NCBI GenBank assembly: GCA_021397835.1
Contig: JAJFZO010000566.1
Coordinates: 8,056,001-8,120,000 of the forward strand
Length of the DNA: 64,000 nucleotides
Source: Moringa oleifera
Lineage: Eukaryota; Streptophyta; Magnoliopsida; Brassicales; Moringaceae
Reading direction: 5' to 3'
Positions 1 to 12,100 of the stretch are shown piece after piece; within the stretch, counting starts at the first letter, position 1; each line of letters starts with the position of its first letter. Made by a program: the position numbers and the translations under genes. The notes beneath the pieces were generated by a model. It was not told the origin of the DNA and did not search any database. It saw only the letters and a program-made list of their open reading frames with translations.

Positions 1-895
1 TTGAATATATCATGAAGGAAGATCCAGGCAAATAGTCACATGTGTATTGCCCTCGAAAATAATACCAACTCATGACCACTAATATTATTGAAAGCTTGAA
101 TTCATGTCTTTGATTTACCCGCGAGTTGCCCATCATAGCTCCATTGAAATTGATTAGAGATATGATGCAACGTTGGTTCTATGATAGGCATAAGAAAGCT
201 AAGATTTGGAAAGTGCAATTAACTGAATGTGTCCACTTTTTCATGAATGAAAGATAAAAAGTTTCATTACAAATGACGACTTCTAACATTGATTGGAATG
301 TATTTGTAGTCAGGCACAAAGGTAAAGAGGTGGTTATTAACCTTATGGAATGTACTTGCACTTGTAGGGAATTCCAAACTGACTTGTTGTCATGCGCACA
401 TGCACTAGCAGCATTTAAGTGACATTTATTGTTTGTTAATAATATATTTTTATTTTTTATTCTTGTTTTAGTAACTGCATTATTTTTCGTGTTTTTTACA
501 GGGAACATAACATTGATTTTATAACCCTTTGCTTTGACTATTATAAGCAAGAGTACTTAGTAGCAGCATACACTAAGCCAATCTATCTAGTTAGTGATAA
601 GTCTGATTAAAATGTACCTGAAGATGTCAGAAAAGTTATTATATTACCACTGAATAATGGTAAGCATGCGGGTCATTTAAAGAAGCAAAGAATACCCTCT
701 AGTGGGGAAAGGACACTATAAAAGAAATGTTTTAGGTATAACCAATATGGACATAATCTGTTGACATACTCAAATCCATAGTATCACGATAAAGGAAGTC
801 ATTCAATTTTAGATTCTACAGAAAGAATGTCACTTGGAATTCTGACAAGTGAATCTTCTCTTTTAGATCCTGGCCTTGGTAGAACTTGTCTTTGA
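1..895 (+). pseudogene. MULE transposase (mudrA-like), 3' part, decayed
   Basis: This is the C-terminal part of a Mutator-like transposase; the 5' part lies outside the window. The frame shows the end of the MULE catalytic region, then a SWIM zinc finger (CTCREF, then CAHALAA) ending near 420. An intron-like gap follows (about 421-500). The last exon reads on into a zinc-knuckle remnant in which the second Cys is lost (CFRYNQYGHN). The terminal stop is at 893-895. Several in-frame stops interrupt it, for example where copy B and the 5.8-kb relative read Trp or Gln. The equivalent in copy B is 41894-42791. It encodes no working protein. Confidence 0.85.
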
Positions 896-1515
896 TTCGG
901 ATTTTGATGGAAAAGAGGTTAAATAGCTTCCTCATGTGCCTACAAAGCTGAGGTAATCTCAATTGTAGCCAATTCTAGTTTTTCTTGCGTAATCTTTTTT
1001 ATAAAAATAACACTCGATCAAAGTGGGGCATAAACAAGTTTAGTGGTTGAACCTTCTACAATCGATCGATAAGAACCTCGAAGCTATCTAGGGCAGGAAC
1101 AAACTCATATTAGGCATAGTTGTAACATCAATCAATACAAGGAAGAAGCATAATAGCAAAGATCAATTCATCTCAATGTACAAAAAAAATTGTCTTAGGC
1201 ATGCAACCCAAAAAGATAAAAAGATTGCTAGCTCGAACAAAACTCTTTTAAAGCCTAATATAAGCCAAACCCCTCGATTCAACAGCAAGAGTCGGTTATG
1301 GAATAGTCCTTTGGTCAGCTTTCTCATCCTTAAGGACTTTTAATCGATAGGCTTTATAATGGACCTGCCTTGCTAATAAGGAGAATATGAAATAAATAGT
1401 TGCGCTTGTCTTCACTTAGAAACTCTATGCTTTTTATTATAGTAAGGCATGCTCTCTAGATTAGATTCACTCGTTCTTGTCTCTGGCAATTAACCTATTA
1501 TATTCTAAAGTACTT
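896..1515. other. Stretch shared by both copies, no recognised gene; possibly mitochondrial-derived
   Basis: This lies between the MULE transposase tail and the left end of CACTA-1, and is collinear with 42792-43396. Copy B holds a 97-codon open frame here (42943-43236); in copy A the same frame is broken by stops. Base composition and word use resemble the mitochondrial-derived DNA right of CACTA-1 (from 23945). That suggests CACTA-1 may have landed inside one mitochondrial insert, but I recognise no mitochondrial gene, so this is inference. Confidence 0.4.
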
Positions 1516-1850
1516 TACTACAAAAATTATAATAAGTAATAGTTCTTTAATGATAGTTTTTGAAAGAACTGTTATTAAAAGCATCTTTAACAATTTTTAA
1601 TGTTAGTTCTTCTAAAACTGACATTAGAAGTGGGATTTATCACACTTTTAACGTTAGTTACCATTAACTAACATTAAAAAGGCAACATTTAATGTTAATT
1701 GCCATGGGAACCGATGCTAAATGCTTAAAAGATTAAAGCCTTAAACGAAAGTTCTACAAGAACTGTCATTAAAGGCTTAAACTACACAGCCTTTAATGAA
1801 AATTCTATTGGAACTGTCATTAAAGGCTTGCACCAAGTCTTTTAACCTAG
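1516..1850 (+). repeat. CACTA-1A left subterminal repeat array
   Basis: At least five degenerate copies of a motif like TTTAATGNNAGTTCT occur in direct and inverted orientation, for example near 1549, 1598, 1655, 1740 and 1793. Pairs such as 'aatgatag...gaactgttattaaa' form dyads. Such arrays bind the accessory transposase of CACTA elements; that role is known for the superfamily and is inferred here. Confidence 0.7.
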
Positions 1851-2029
1851 CTATCATTTTCTTCATTTCTCTGCAATTTCTCCACTCTTCTCGCTATTCA
1901 GTCTTTATGGGAAGATCAAATCTAAGCACTTAGTGAATCATCACTAGATTTTGAGAAGGTAAACTTGGATTTTGCCCACCCAATATGCTTAAAGTTAAGC
2001 AGCTGTGGAAAGCTCTTTCTCTCATTTTC

Positions 2030-2690
2030 CTCTCTACTTAAAGTTAAGCACCACCTCTATCAAATCTAACTGAAAATTCATTTCTCCAAACTGACTTTGC
2101 AGTGAAAATTTTAAAGCTTCTCTAACTACTTTGGCCTCTGCTTCCTTTGGCTTCATATTCCCTTCCGTTGACTTATATATTAAACTATACTTTTGACAAA
2201 AGCACCCTGTTCATCTTTGATTACCAATGCCATGCTTACCAGATTTAAGTCGTGAAAAAGCAAGGTTCTCCCTTTAGGACCGACTACAACAAGCTCGGCA
2301 TTGTAATAGCAAGAAACGATAAGCTCTCTGCTTCCTTTGGCTTCACATTCCCTTCCGTGGAATTAAACTACACTTTTGACAAAAGCACCCTGCTCATTTC
2401 TGATTACTAGTGCTATGACTACCAGATTTAAGTTGTGAAACATGTGGTTCTCTATAAGAATTAACTACAACAAGCTCATCACTGTAAGAGAAAGAGACGG
2501 TAAGCTATCTGCTTCCTTTGCCTTCATATTCCCTTTCGTGTTCACATATACTTTTGAAAAAAGCACCCTGCTCATCTTTGATTACTAGTGTCATGCCTAC
2601 CAGATTTAAATCGTGAAAAAATAAGGTTCTCCCTTTAGGACTGACTAAAAAAGGTTTGCCACTGTAATAGAAAAAAATGGTAAACTCTCT
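2030..2690 (-). pseudogene. RNase H-like (RVT_3-type) domain fragment, tandemly triplicated
   Basis: On the minus strand the best-preserved unit reads VIKDEQGAFVKS, then PKEAEAKVVREALKFS, the pattern of plant RNase H-like (RVT_3) domains found in non-LTR retroelements and in stand-alone host genes. The other two units carry the same motif in decayed form (VIRNEQGAF). No RNase H catalytic set can be completed and there is no neighbouring reverse transcriptase, so whether it came from a LINE or a host gene is open. Upstream on the same strand, to about 3200, there is an open frame of about 62 codons without recognisable similarity. Confidence 0.6.
2136..2690. repeat. Three tandem copies of a unit of about 185 bp
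   Basis: The units start at 2136, 2326 and 2507, giving periods of 190 and 181 bases. Each begins CTCTGCTTCCTTTGGCTTC or a close variant and contains 'gacaaaagcaccctg' and 'accagatttaa'. The units match an RNase H-like coding stretch on the minus strand, so this is a coding-derived local amplification and not a simple satellite. Confidence 0.85.
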
Positions 2691-2699
2691 TCTGCTCTA

Positions 2700-5099
2700 T
2701 TTGCTTGCAATACTATACCTATCAAAGTTGGCGAACGTTGCAGCATCCACACTCTCTTTCAGCGGTCCAGTACCAGGATTGTCCATTTTCTGGATATCTT
2801 AGATCCTTCTTTACTTCTTGGTGCACCAGTTAGAAAATTAACAAAGTTCCTCGTGTGGTCTTTCTCTATGCCTCATTTCGAGATAGCTGTCTACAAACTA
2901 ATCAGTATTCCTCCCCTCTGTCGAGCATACAAGGAATTGGATGTAGCATTCCACCGATGTTAAGCCATGGTCTGGCTGTTTCAGCCTTTTTTGTATGTAT
3001 TGGTGTTTTATAAAACTAACATAAGACTTAACTTGTTAGATATTAATTGCGGAGGTTTAGTGAGCACCATGCTGAATCTCTCTACCATTTCCTTTTCTTT
3101 TACTTTGATCAATATAAGTTCACCTTGTACTAGCAGCTTTATCGAGGAATTTCCCATCTCAATAGGAGTTTTCCAAAGAAATAGCTTAGTAGCCATATTA
3201 GCCTAGCTCTTTTAATAATAAAAAGCAGCGTGTATCTTTATCATCTTCTAATAATAACTATTTGCTTAAAAAAAATACACACACAATGGACTAGACACAA
3301 ACAAAAGATAGAAGAAAAGGGCCATACATCCATACCAAAACATAAGGCAACAAGGAAAGTGGGTCACCCTGCCAAAGTCCCATTGGGCTCTTGATGCCAA
3401 TATGATTCTAAGTGAATGCAATCTAGTTAAAGAGGTACTTATAGGGGCATTTAACCTAGAAGTAAGGTTTTCTGGGAAACAACAGTTTTATTTAAAGAAA
3501 TAATACTATAAAAATTGACTCTAAAATGAGCCTTAAAATATTTTGTTAGTATTTTAACTCTTTGTTTTTTTTGGTTTTTTTTTTTTTTGTAAGCTGTAGA
3601 TTTTACAGTGGAATAGAATCCAAAAAATGTTTTCAAGTCAAGGTTAATTACTGTCATCTCAGTGATGAGAATACATTCCAAAGGCAGTGTAAGTAGATGC
3701 TTAACCATATTACTGACACATGACTAAAATGTTTTAAAGTAATGCCAATATATGACATGCACATATGTGGATTAAGGTAGCTAAAGCACACATTAAGATG
3801 TTCATATTGGAAATGAAACAAGTAATATAATATATTTTTCTTTTATGCATTACATTTTGTTAAAAGCTGTAGGAACCCAAATGCACCATGCTAGGATATG
3901 AGGCTATGGTGTATTATTGCAACATTCCAAGTGATCATCTCTGTTAGATTTTTTTTTTTTGAATTAATAAAAACCTTGATTCCACTGTTTGTTATTATTT
4001 TATATGCTAATAGGAATAACAAGGAAGAAAATTAATCTGAACTTGATTGTAGTTACAATGTGGTTGTGCATTCTGCATTCAATACTTAACATTAGTGTTT
4101 TAGGAGTGAACATTGCCACTTTAGTGGTGCAAAGATGTACCTTGATAAGAGTGTTAGATTTGTGAGATCTAATTTTGATGTAAACTTGATTTCTTTTAAG
4201 AAAAGTTTTGGATGGTAAAATTTTTTATTTGGGTGAGTTCAAGGGTATTTATATTTCGTTTTTTTTTTTTTTTGATTTCGTACGAAAGGAATGTTAAATA
4301 TTATGTTTTATAGCATTACCACTTATATGGTGTACATTATTTTCTTTTTACTAGTATATGTTAAAATGTTCGATAATTGCACAACTATAAATCTGATTTC
4401 ACATATATGAAAAGTCGTTTCACGTATTTATAAATGAATTCTCTCATATATAATATCTAAATATATAGTAAATAATATTGTAATGTTTTCATATAACTCA
4501 TTCAAATGATTAATTATAATTTATTTATAATATTTTTATTTTCATTACATTATATATCAAACTTAACAAGTAGAATGATGTTTGATCTTATAGGTATGTT
4601 TATTATCATATTAAAGTTAATATAATTAATTAATTATAAAGCAACTATTTTTAATTATTTAATTTTTTAAAAATAAGATAAATACTGAAAAATTAATTTT
4701 TTAATAACCTTTTTACTGGATTTCATTGTCAACTCCTTGTTTGTTTGAAAATAAATTTAAATAACATAAATAATTTGTTAGATAATTTAATTAAAAACTA
4801 TTTTTTAAATATTTTAATTAATATTTGCAAAAAATCTAAATCCCATGAAAATCAATCAAGCACTTTTTTTTTCCTAGTTAATTAAATAGGAAAAAACATG
4901 GTTGAAATTAAAAATAAAATCACAATCATTTGTTATAAACATTGATTAGTTTTACTATTAATCTATTAATTAATTGCAAATATTCAAAAGTGAAGATACT
5001 TTATTTAGTAAAATTTGTTCAATAGATATATTATGAGAATTTTATTGCTAACATATTATTTATTTCAAATTTAATTAAAATAAAATATTTAATAATATA
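2700..5099. other. Unassigned DNA between the RNase H repeats and the MULE
   Basis: No recognisable gene. Short open frames at 2967-3206 (plus) and 3008-3196 (minus) overlap each other and match no family I know. 3541-3600 is T-rich with a long poly-T. From about 4300 to 5099 the sequence is extremely AT-rich, with many TTAATTAA-type words and no repeat structure I could resolve. Confidence 0.5.
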
Positions 5100-5108
5100 A
5101 AATAAATT
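5100..5108. repeat. 9-bp target-site duplication, left
   Basis: AAATAAATT lies immediately left of the MULE terminus and is repeated exactly at 13711-13719. A 9-bp duplication is the hallmark of Mutator-type insertion. The site is AT-rich, so chance identity is a little easier than usual, but the repeats abut both predicted termini exactly. Confidence 0.8.
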
Positions 5109-5589
5109 GAGGAAATTATCAAAATTGGCATCCCACCACCTATTTTTTGCAAAAAAAAAAAACTTCTTTTACTAAGTTAGTTTTCTTTAGCACTTACATG
5201 TATCAGAGAGACAAAAATACTCTTGCAAAAGACAATGATACCCTCAAAATTAAAGTAACTCAAAATTTGAGGAGATTTTTCTAAATACTCTCTTTTTAAG
5301 GTTTCTCTCTCATCAAGCTCTATCTTTCTTCGCTCTCTGTTTTAGTTTTTTTCTCCCCAATTTTGTATACAAAATCCAAAAAAGGAATCAAAAGTAGTCA
5401 TTGATATTTTTACCTAATTGTCCTGAATAGAGAAGGAAGCTTGTGTTTTTCACAGCATATTTCTCAAGCTCTGGTTTTTCACTACATATTTGTCTTCAAA
5501 ATCAGAACGTACTCGAATGGGTGAAAAAGGTGACATGTATACCTATGAACAATAATGTAGCTTCATTTGGTGCCCTCCGTTATATATGT

Positions 5590-5775
5590 GAATATATATG
5601 TTTGAAAATCGTGCCTTATTTAGTTTATCGTAACATCATTATGAAATTTCCACCTTATCTTTTAAAATTGTGCCTTATTTGGTCATCGTAACATCATTAT
5701 GAAATTCACACTTTATCTTTTAAAATTATGACAAGTTATAAAATCGTAAAAAATTTATGTAATCGTGCCTGGTAA
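5590..5775 (+). repeat. Short repeats with ATCGTGCC/ATCGTAAC core, upstream of mudrA
   Basis: About two tandem copies of a unit of about 60 bases (cgtgccttatttag..atcgtaacatcattatgaaatt, written here in part), followed by scattered ATCGTAA and ATCGTGCC words, end about 30 bases before the transposase start. The core resembles the TCGTACC arrays elsewhere in the same MULE and has the same orientation as the 8.5-9.06 kb array. Confidence 0.65.
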
Positions 5776-5803
5776 TTTGAAATGTTTTCTTCGGCATTGC
5801 AGA

Positions 5804-8406
5804 ATGCAGATAATTGTAACTTGAAATGGTGAGTGATTTGAGTTCAGTGATAGTTTTAAGTATATTGGTAGAGCTATCAAAACTAAAAGGTATGTTGTTC
5901 GAAAGAGTTTGACATATGTGCAGTTGTTGGATTTGGTTAAATCTCATGTAGAGGCTAATTTCTCTAATACTGATGTTGTACTGCCTACCATAGTAAGTTT
6001 TGACAAAACTACTATCAAAATTGAGTTAGGGAATGATGATGATGTTGAGTTTATGTTGTACGATAACAACATAGTTTTCCGTGTGATTGTTGATTTAATG
6101 GAGAGATATTTTGTTGAGAATAGACAAAGTTTATGTGAAGGATGAATCAATCCTTTTAATTCTTGTTCTGGGAGTAATGCAACTGTTGAATTAGATATTG
6201 ATGCCATCGAACCATTCTTTCATAATGAGACTCCTCTTGACACTCAGCATACCGATGAGATCCATACAAATGAGAACAACTTGAATGAGCGGATGGACTA
6301 TGATATTGGGTGTGCATACCCAATCATGGAAACTCAACCTACTGAAGCTACCAGTGAAGATCATTGTGAGCCTATTCGAGAAGCAAAACCCAACAATGAA
6401 AAATTGAATGAGAACTTACGTCTTGTCCCACCTTATGTCCCAGTTACATGCCTGAAAGTACATAATAATTCAAATTCAACTGATGGTGTTGTCAGATAGT
6501 ATAGTGTGTTGGGTGCTGAATTATACGATCTTGCATCAACTTCTACTATGAAATCAGTGACTCTAATTGACGCCCTTGCTAGAAGTCAATTTTTTCCAAA
6601 CAAAAAAAAAAGCTAAAGCGATTTTTGGGTGTGCATACTTTAACTGAGAACTTTGAATTTGGAGTCGCTAGGTCTAACAAATCATTATTTGAGATTGCTT
6701 GTAAAGAAAGAAATTATGCATGAAAAATTTGTGCTGTGAGAGTTACACAAGGGCAATTCTTCCAAATTAGAAGTGTGATTTGACACACACTTGTACAGTT
6801 GAAAAGCTGCATCGACGGCATCGACAAGTAAGTTCTACAGTTATCAGAGAAATTGTGGCTCAAAGGTTGTCAACTAATGCTAGAATCATTAAGCCGAAAG
6901 ACATCATGAGTGATATGAAAGAACTTTTTGGTATACAAATTTTATATAGCAAAGCTTGGAAGGCTAAAGAGTATGCATTGTCTCTTACATATGGTGACCC
7001 AACTGAGTCATATCAACAATTGCCATCATACTACCACATGTTACAAACAATTAATCCAAGAACTAGGGCTCACATATGCATTGAAAATGAAACTAATCGA
7101 TTTAAATATTTCATTGTGGTTATTGGATAATCGTTGAGGGGATTTCATTCAATAATCAGATCGGTCATTATTATCGATGCTACTCACCTAAAAGGAAGGT
7201 TCCACGGTGTAATGTTTATAGCGGTATGCAAAGATGCGAATGAACAGATATATCCACTAGCATTCGATTTTGGTCACTCTAAGAACTATAAAGCCTGGGA
7301 GTGGTTCTTACAATAGCTAAAAGAAGCTATAGGTTTGATTGAGGACTTGGTTATTATATCAGATCGTCATGCCAGTATTACAAATGCCATCGCAAAGGTC
7401 TTTCCTAATTCTTGTCATGGTTTATGTTCATGGCATATGGCCCAAAATATAAAGAATAAATGTAAGAGGGAAGATGTATCTAAGATATTTTATAGTGCAG
7501 CTAGGGCATATCAAGAATCTGAATTTAATAAATTGATGACTGAGTTATAGGCTAATCACCCTAAAGCCTTCGAATATGTCATGAAGGAAGATCCAAGAAA
7601 ATGGTCATGTGTGTATTGTCCCCGAAGACGATATCAACTCATGAACACTAATACAGCCAAGAGCTTGAATTCGTGTCTCCAATTTGCCCGTGAGTTACCT
7701 ATGATGGCTCTATTGGAATTTATTCAAGACATGATGCAACGTTGGTTTTTTGATCGACTGGAGAAAGCTAAGGTTTGGAGGCCACAACTAATAGAATGGG
7801 TTCACTTATTGATGACTGAGAGACAAAAAGTTTCATTACAAATGACCGCTTTTAATGTTGATTGGAATGTAATTTTAGTTAGGCACAAGGGTAAAAAGGC
7901 AATTGTGAATCTTATTGAATGTACTTGCACTTGTAGGGAGTTTCAAGCTGATCTTTTGCTATGTGCACATGCACTAGCAGCTTCCAGGTGACATTAATTG
8001 TTTTATTGGTAATATTCTTATTCTTATTATTCATTGCGATTTCTTACATTAACTTTATAAATTATGTATTTTTTACAAGGAACGTAATATTGACTTCATA
8101 ACTCTTTGCTCTAACTACTACAAACAGGATCAACTAGTAACAACATACACTGAGCCGATATATCCAGTTGGTGATAAGTCTAGTTAGGATATACCTAAAG
8201 AAGTTAAAAGAGTTGTGGTATTACACAATCGATTGACTTACTCTAATCCATAGTATTATGATAGAGTTAGCCACTCTCCATCGTTTAATGTGCCTGATCA
8301 GTTGTGTCGTAAATGTCATAATTGTGGTGGAATTGGGCATAATTCACAAACTTGTGTAATGCTTCCCATTTCAAATTTACTAAATGATGATACAATTGAC
8401 TTATGA
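5804..8406 (+). pseudogene. mudrA-like MULE transposase, decayed
   Basis: The DDE transposase of a Mutator-like element. The frame opens with ATG at 5804 (MQIIVT), matching the MHVIITWNGEW start of the copy-B relative; both Trp codons of WNGEW are TGA here. Order: N-terminal domain (5804-6145), acidic linker, MuDR DNA-binding region (about 6500-6800, broken by a frameshift at an A-run near 6605), MULE catalytic domain with IDATHLKGRFHGVMF and SDRHASITNAIAKVFP (about 7150-7460), SWIM zinc finger (CTCREF..CAHALAA, about 7921-7980), an intron at 7988-8079 (gt..ag), then a last exon with a CCHC knuckle, CHNCGGIGHNSQTC, and stop at 8404-8406. Further stops at 7314 and 7548 break the frame. Confidence 0.9.
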
Positions 8407-8519
8407 TAATCATAATGTTTTAATTATATTATTGATTTTAAACTTATTTTTTATTACTAATTGGTATACAATTTGAGACTTTTAAGTTTTTATATGATCT
8501 TAATTGTCGTTGCATGTTA

Positions 8520-9060
8520 ATTCATGTGATGTTGGCAATGTTGGCAATGCTGGCAATGCATTTCGCGCCCTAAATAGTGAATTATGCATTCATTTCGTGC
8601 CTTTAACACTATACCGTATCAGTAATTCGTACCTTCATTTCACACTGTCAATAGTGAATCGTGCATTTAATTCGCGCCTTTAATAGTAAATCATATCATT
8701 AATTTTTTTTCTTTTCTTCGCACTGTCAATAGTGAATCGTACATTAAATTCGCGCCTTTAAAAGTAAATCGTACCTTTACTTTGTGCCTTCAATATAAAT
8801 TCGTATCATTAATTTTTTTCTTCATTTTGTACTATCAATAGGGAATCGCACATTAAATTCGCGCCTTTAAAAGTAAATCGTACCTTTACTTCGTGCCTTC
8901 AATATAAATTCGTACTATTAATTTGTACATAAAATAGTATTTTGCACCATTTCTTCATGCATTCAATTTTATTTCGTATCATTAATTCATGCCTTCAATA
9001 CAAAATCGTGTAGTAAATTCGCGCCTTTAAATTGATTTCATATCTTTAATTCACAACAAT
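8520..9060 (+). repeat. Degenerate minisatellite with TTCGTACC/TTCGCGCC/ATCGTACC core
   Basis: It lies between the 3' ends of the two convergent MULE genes. Units of roughly 35-75 bases repeat the pattern 'aattcgcgccttta aaagtaaatcgtacc' (two adjacent parts), with 'ttcgtgcct' and 'ttcgtatcatt'. The strongest block is 8640-8930. The core stands in plus orientation here. The sequence around it is AT-rich, so the regular CG dinucleotides stand out. Confidence 0.8.
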
Positions 9061-9119
9061 AAATTCTAAGTACTTGTATGAGTTAGATAGTGAAACAGAC
9101 AATATAATAAATTTTATTT

Positions 9120-12100
9120 TTATTGACAAAAAGAATAGTATATATAATTTTCAAATGTATATACAGAAATAATACATTGTATTAAAAGAATAAAAAAATA
9201 TAAATTATCATCTACAGTTGAATTGGCAAATATATGTATTGCCATGTGATTTCGTATCTCTGGCATATCTTTGTCTCTATAGTTCAATCGCTTGTTGAGG
9301 AGTAAGTGCTCCATTATATACAACATATGAGGTTCGCAATTGCCACTGAAAAAAAAAAAGAGAAACATAATTAAAAAAACAAACATAAAACATAAACTTT
9401 TAGATAATGACAATAACAATAACTTTTTAAAAAAATACTTACCTTTTTCTTTGTTGGAGGTCCTTGTTCTTTGGCTCCAATGTGCATCAGAGTGGAATAT
9501 TCAGCTTTTTAACATTTAGTTTATGCTTGAAATATCTCCCGTTATCCATATAATTGGGTAGCATAAATCTTAGCGGGTTTTGTTGCCGAATACACACCTC
9601 AGTTGGTATCTTTTACCAGGAAAAGTCAAAAATTCTTAACGAGAACTTCTGTAAATCTACCATGACTAGCAGCCAGTGAGATCCCCCAACATGGCATGGG
9701 ACCATCAACTGTATTGAAAAATATTATTTACATGTCAATAATGAGTTCACGTAATATTACAAGAATATAGTTAAAGGAAATGAAAATATAAATCACCTTA
9801 TTCATAGTGTGCCAAGGTGGACACTAGGGATAAAATTTGCCTCTCACATGATCTAGGAAGTCTGCTTTCTATTTATATGCTTCAAAATTAGTGTGTGGAG
9901 GAGGACAATCAGCATCTGGATCACTTTGATATTCACTGTAAATGTAAAAAAATGTTGTCTGCAAATTTGAACAAAAAAAGTCAATAATCATCCAAACACT
10001 TAATGACCAAATAAACTTACATAGAGCCATGGATCACAGATGCAGACATCTTGTGCATATTGTCCAGGAAGTTCCTTCTGCCTTCTTCGAAGGAGATTAA
10101 GATATGCTTCAATATGTTGATTGAGACACAAGAGAAATAATATTATACTGTTAAATCATTGTATGAAATAAAGGTATGAATGTTAATTCTAGGTATGAAT
10201 GTAAAGAACAGTGTAAAATGACCAACTTACCGAGTCATCAACCCACTCATCATTGTCTTTAAAGACTTTGAACCACTCCACACTAACTAAATGACCAATA
10301 CCTATATCACGGCTGCAGAAAATGAAAACAAAGTGTGAGAACAAAGTAAAAAATATTGATAATTCAGTATAATAGTCCCTCAAAAATAAATAACTTACTA
10401 TGATTGGCCATTCATGAACTCGTTGAATGTAATGAGGATTTTGTCGCTGAATTTGGACTTTGCACTCACCATGTGAAGGTACTTGGCTTCTTAGTCCCAG
10501 TGTTAAGGTCGACATATGGGCTACACGGTTGTCTTGACCGTTTATGAGTCCTAACAACTGGCAGCTCACTATCAGTTGCCTCAACTAGGATAATAGCCAA
10601 GTTCCCCAGTTCCTCATTGCATGGACTTACTGCAGTGGCCATTTCTTCATCCATTGGCCCTGTAGCAGCCATTTCCTCGGCAATTGGCCCTGCAGTGGCT
10701 TCTTGTTCATGCAATTGCCTTGCAAGAGCCAACACCTCTGTGGTTGAGTCTTCAGACTTCCTAAGTTCCTCAATGATGGGATTATATGGTGTGGAGCCTG
10801 CATTAACACCCTAGAAAAAAAAAGAAAACAATTACAGACGTCATTTCAAGTCGCAAGATGCATAAAATCTGAATTATGGTAGGACATAAATACAAATTAC
10901 TTACATCATTAGGAACTAGATTTGACATTGTGCGGGAAGGATTTTGGCCACCATATCTAGATCCTTGCAGAGAGAGCTCAATGGACTTCAAGAGGGCCAT
11001 TTTCTCTTGATGGTGTCTTTCATTTTTTGAATCCATTTGATTTATCTTTACCTCGAAGAGATTTAATTTTGCCTCCACAATAGCGAGGTGAAGGTAATCA
11101 TCTGGATCTTCTGCAGTCCTTTCAACGCCAGGTGCCTCCCTCTCAACATCATCCTCCTACACCTCCGATTCCACCCTCTTCTGACCAAATAACTCTCTTC
11201 TTTCACTAGCGACTTCATTAGATTCATCATCCCTCTGCCGCTCGATAAGAAGAAAGCTAACTCGCCGCTGCAAGTAATAGAAGTTGTTGATTATAGAATG
11301 CAATAACAAAACTCATATAATATATGAAGAGTACATACCTTGTATTGTTTTCGCAAAGAAGATAGCAAATTTATGGAGTTCTTCTGGATGGGACCCTCCA
11401 CTGTGTCATCCCCACTAGATCGTGTAGTAGGCACATTGGCCTAAGTAAGTGGTTGTAACGGGACAACGGTGTCCTCAACTCCAATAAAGTAAGGGGCTTG
11501 ACACTCAGCAATTGTTGGATCCAATTTTAGCTTAGCCCCCATCTGAAAATACAAAATGATGGTAAGGATAGTTCTTTAAGAAAGAAGATATGAAATGAAA
11601 AACGTAGATGTAAAATTCAAAATATCGGTACAAAATGAAACATGTAGATGTGAAATGTAGAATATAGGTACGAAATTAAGAATAAAAGTACAAAATGAAC
11701 AATATAGGTATAAAATAAAGGTACGAAATAAAGAATATAGGTACAAAATGAACAATATAGGTACAAAATTAAAATGAAGATACAAAATTAAAAATGTAGG
11801 TATGAATTAAGACACGAAATTGAGAATGTGGGTACGAAATGAAGATATGAAATTGAGAACTTTAGTATGAAATAAAAATGAAGAAACAAAATGGAGAATA
11901 TTGGTACGAAATGAAGATATGAAATTGAAAATAAAGGTACGAAATGAAAATTTAGATACAATATAGATAATATATGTACGAAATGAAGATGCGACATTGC
12001 TTACAGTGTTTGTGAAGATCTTTATGCAATTTGCGTTATATGGCTTTCGATGGAACCTCCATCGACAAATTCGCAGCAATGGCAGGTTAAAGCTTAATAA

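Noticed and set aside
4300..5099. AT-rich stretch considered as a MITE or matrix-attachment region
   Set aside because: No inverted-repeat ends or target duplication visible; composition alone is not enough.
11576..11997. Long minus-strand open frames rich in Phe/Tyr/Ser/His
   Set aside because: They are translations of the intronic minisatellite, open only because the unit lacks stops in that frame.
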